Part shown: positions 63,378 through 64,000 of the stretch, piece by piece
Position numbering within the stretch: the first letter of the stretch is position 1
How the letters are laid out: the number at the start of each line of letters is the position of its first letter
From: Rhodospirillales bacterium
GTDB taxonomy: Bacteria > Pseudomonadota > Alphaproteobacteria > Rhodospirillales > Shumkoniaceae
Reading direction: 5' to 3'
Length of the DNA stretch: 64,000 nt
Assembly (NCBI GenBank): GCA_018432935.1
Contig: JAHDSF010000024.1
Location: 1-64,000 of the forward strand
Notes under the pieces: model-generated
What the model was told of the DNA's origin: nothing
Seen by the model: the letters and a program-made list of their open reading frames with translations, nothing else
Database searches by the model: none
Made by a program: the position numbers and the translations under genes

Positions 63378-64000
63378 CGGCCATGCGCCTCTCGGTCCCC
63401 TCTTTCCTTGTCGTGCTCGGCACCATCCTCCTGGTTCCGGTTGCGGTGGGCCTGTTCCGGGACCCCACCGGGATCTCGCTGGCCGACGCGCTCATCGCCC
63501 CGTCTCCGGCCTTTCCGTTCGGGGCCGACCACATGGGCCGCGACGTGCTGGCCAGGATCGCCTACGGCTTCCTGTGGGATTCCGGTCTTTCGGTGACGAT
63601 CGTCGCCGCCTCGCTCGCCCTCGGCGTCGGCCTCGGCCTGGCCGGCGGCTACCTGGGCGGCGCCTTCGACGGCGCCCTCACCATCGTCATGGACTTGCTG
63701 GTGGCGCTGCCGCATCTGGTGCTCGCGATTGTCCTCATGGCCTATTTCGACCAGGGGCCGGTCGCGCTGGCGGTGGCCTTGACGCTGCCCGGGTGGGTCA
63801 AGTACGCCCGTCTCGCCAGGGCGCGGGCCGCGGCGTTGCGCGAAGCTGACTTCATCCTGATGGAGCGGGTGGTCGGCGCCGGGCCGTTGCGCATCCTGCT
63901 TCGCCACATGGTGCCGAACGTACTGCCGCCTCTGGCCGGCCTTGCCGCGCTGCATCTCGGGCACACCGTCCTCAACGTCGCCGCGCTCGGCTTTCTCGGC
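63374..64000 (+). CDS. Nik/Dpp-type ABC transporter permease 2, 3' truncated by window edge
   Basis: 209 codons to the window end, frame still open. The start is ATG 63374 (overlapping the previous stop) or ATG 63383. PFGADHMGRDVLARIAYGF is the DppC/NikC signature; the contact loop is READFILMERVVGAGPLRILLRHMVPN; the last residues AALGFLG lead into the conserved final helix pair. The ATPase gene or genes of this transporter should follow outside the window. Confidence 0.9.
   Translation, partial: MTAMRLSVPSFLVVLGTILLVPVAVGLFRDPTGISLADALIAPSPAFPFGADHMGRDVLARIAYGFLWDSGLSVTIVAASLALGVGLGLAGGYLGGAFDGALTIVMDLLVALPHLVLAIVLMAYFDQGPVALAVALTLPGWVKYARLARARAAALREADFILMERVVGAGPLRILLRHMVPNVLPPLAGLAALHLGHTVLNVAALGFLG

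Overview
The window is 64 kb of very GC-rich, gene-dense DNA with no rRNA, tRNA, insertion sequence or CRISPR array that I can recognise. Three TRAP transporters, five ABC uptake systems, SmoEFGK/SmoS-like polyol genes, a SorC/GntR-rich regulator set and an SDR-type uronate pathway suggest a metabolically versatile soil or plant-associated alphaproteobacterium, perhaps Rhodospirillales or Rhizobiales. That placement is inferred from gene content, not from a phylogenetic marker.

Layout. 1-1553: 3' end of a non-ribosomal peptide synthetase (A-PCP-TE). 1608-9356: hexuronate cluster 1; uxuA-gntR runs leftward from a shared operator and an RraA-family gene, uxaC, uxuB and TRAP transporter 1 run rightward. 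9627-18282: a GntR gene, then TRAP transporter 2 with an M20 deacylase, a YheO/DauR-like regulator, a creatininase-family hydrolase and two PLP enzymes, probably serving an N-acyl or amide compound. 18429-18644: a small unknown gene. 19090-29175: polyol catabolism (PfkB kinase, SorC regulator, sorbitol/mannitol-type ABC transporter, sorbitol dehydrogenase, second SDR, HAD phosphatase, FGGY kinase). 29273-36346: hexuronate cluster 2; gntR-uxuA paralogue-kduD leftward, and an RpiB-like isomerase, TRAP transporter 3 and an SDR rightward, with two copies of a palindromic operator between them. 36476-39324: Fur/PerR-type regulator and catalase-peroxidase. 39524-48097: peptide-type ABC transporter with a fused double ATPase, an M14 metallopeptidase and an FAD oxidoreductase. 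48171-53769: ABC sugar/glycerophosphate-type transporter without its own ATPase, an AraM-like sn-glycerol-1-phosphate dehydrogenase and a divergent SorC regulator. 53794-59812: a branched-chain-amino-acid-type ABC transporter with a cysteine hydrolase and a GntR regulator in one leftward run. 60019-64000: a methyltransferase followed by a Nik/Dpp-type ABC transporter that runs off the window.

How it works together. This is mostly a string of self-contained 'import and degrade' modules, each with its own regulator. The two uronate modules mirror each other and should converge on 2-keto-3-deoxygluconate (KDG): cluster 1 from glucuronate/galacturonate by UxaC-UxuB-UxuA, cluster 2 probably from unsaturated (lyase-released) uronates by an RpiB-fold isomerase and KduD. 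No KDG kinase or KDPG aldolase is present here. A recurrent feature is a GC-rich hairpin directly after each solute-binding-protein gene and before its permease gene (seven of seven cases), presumably setting binding protein above permease expression. The strongest regulatory signals are perfect or near-perfect palindromes in the divergent promoter regions.
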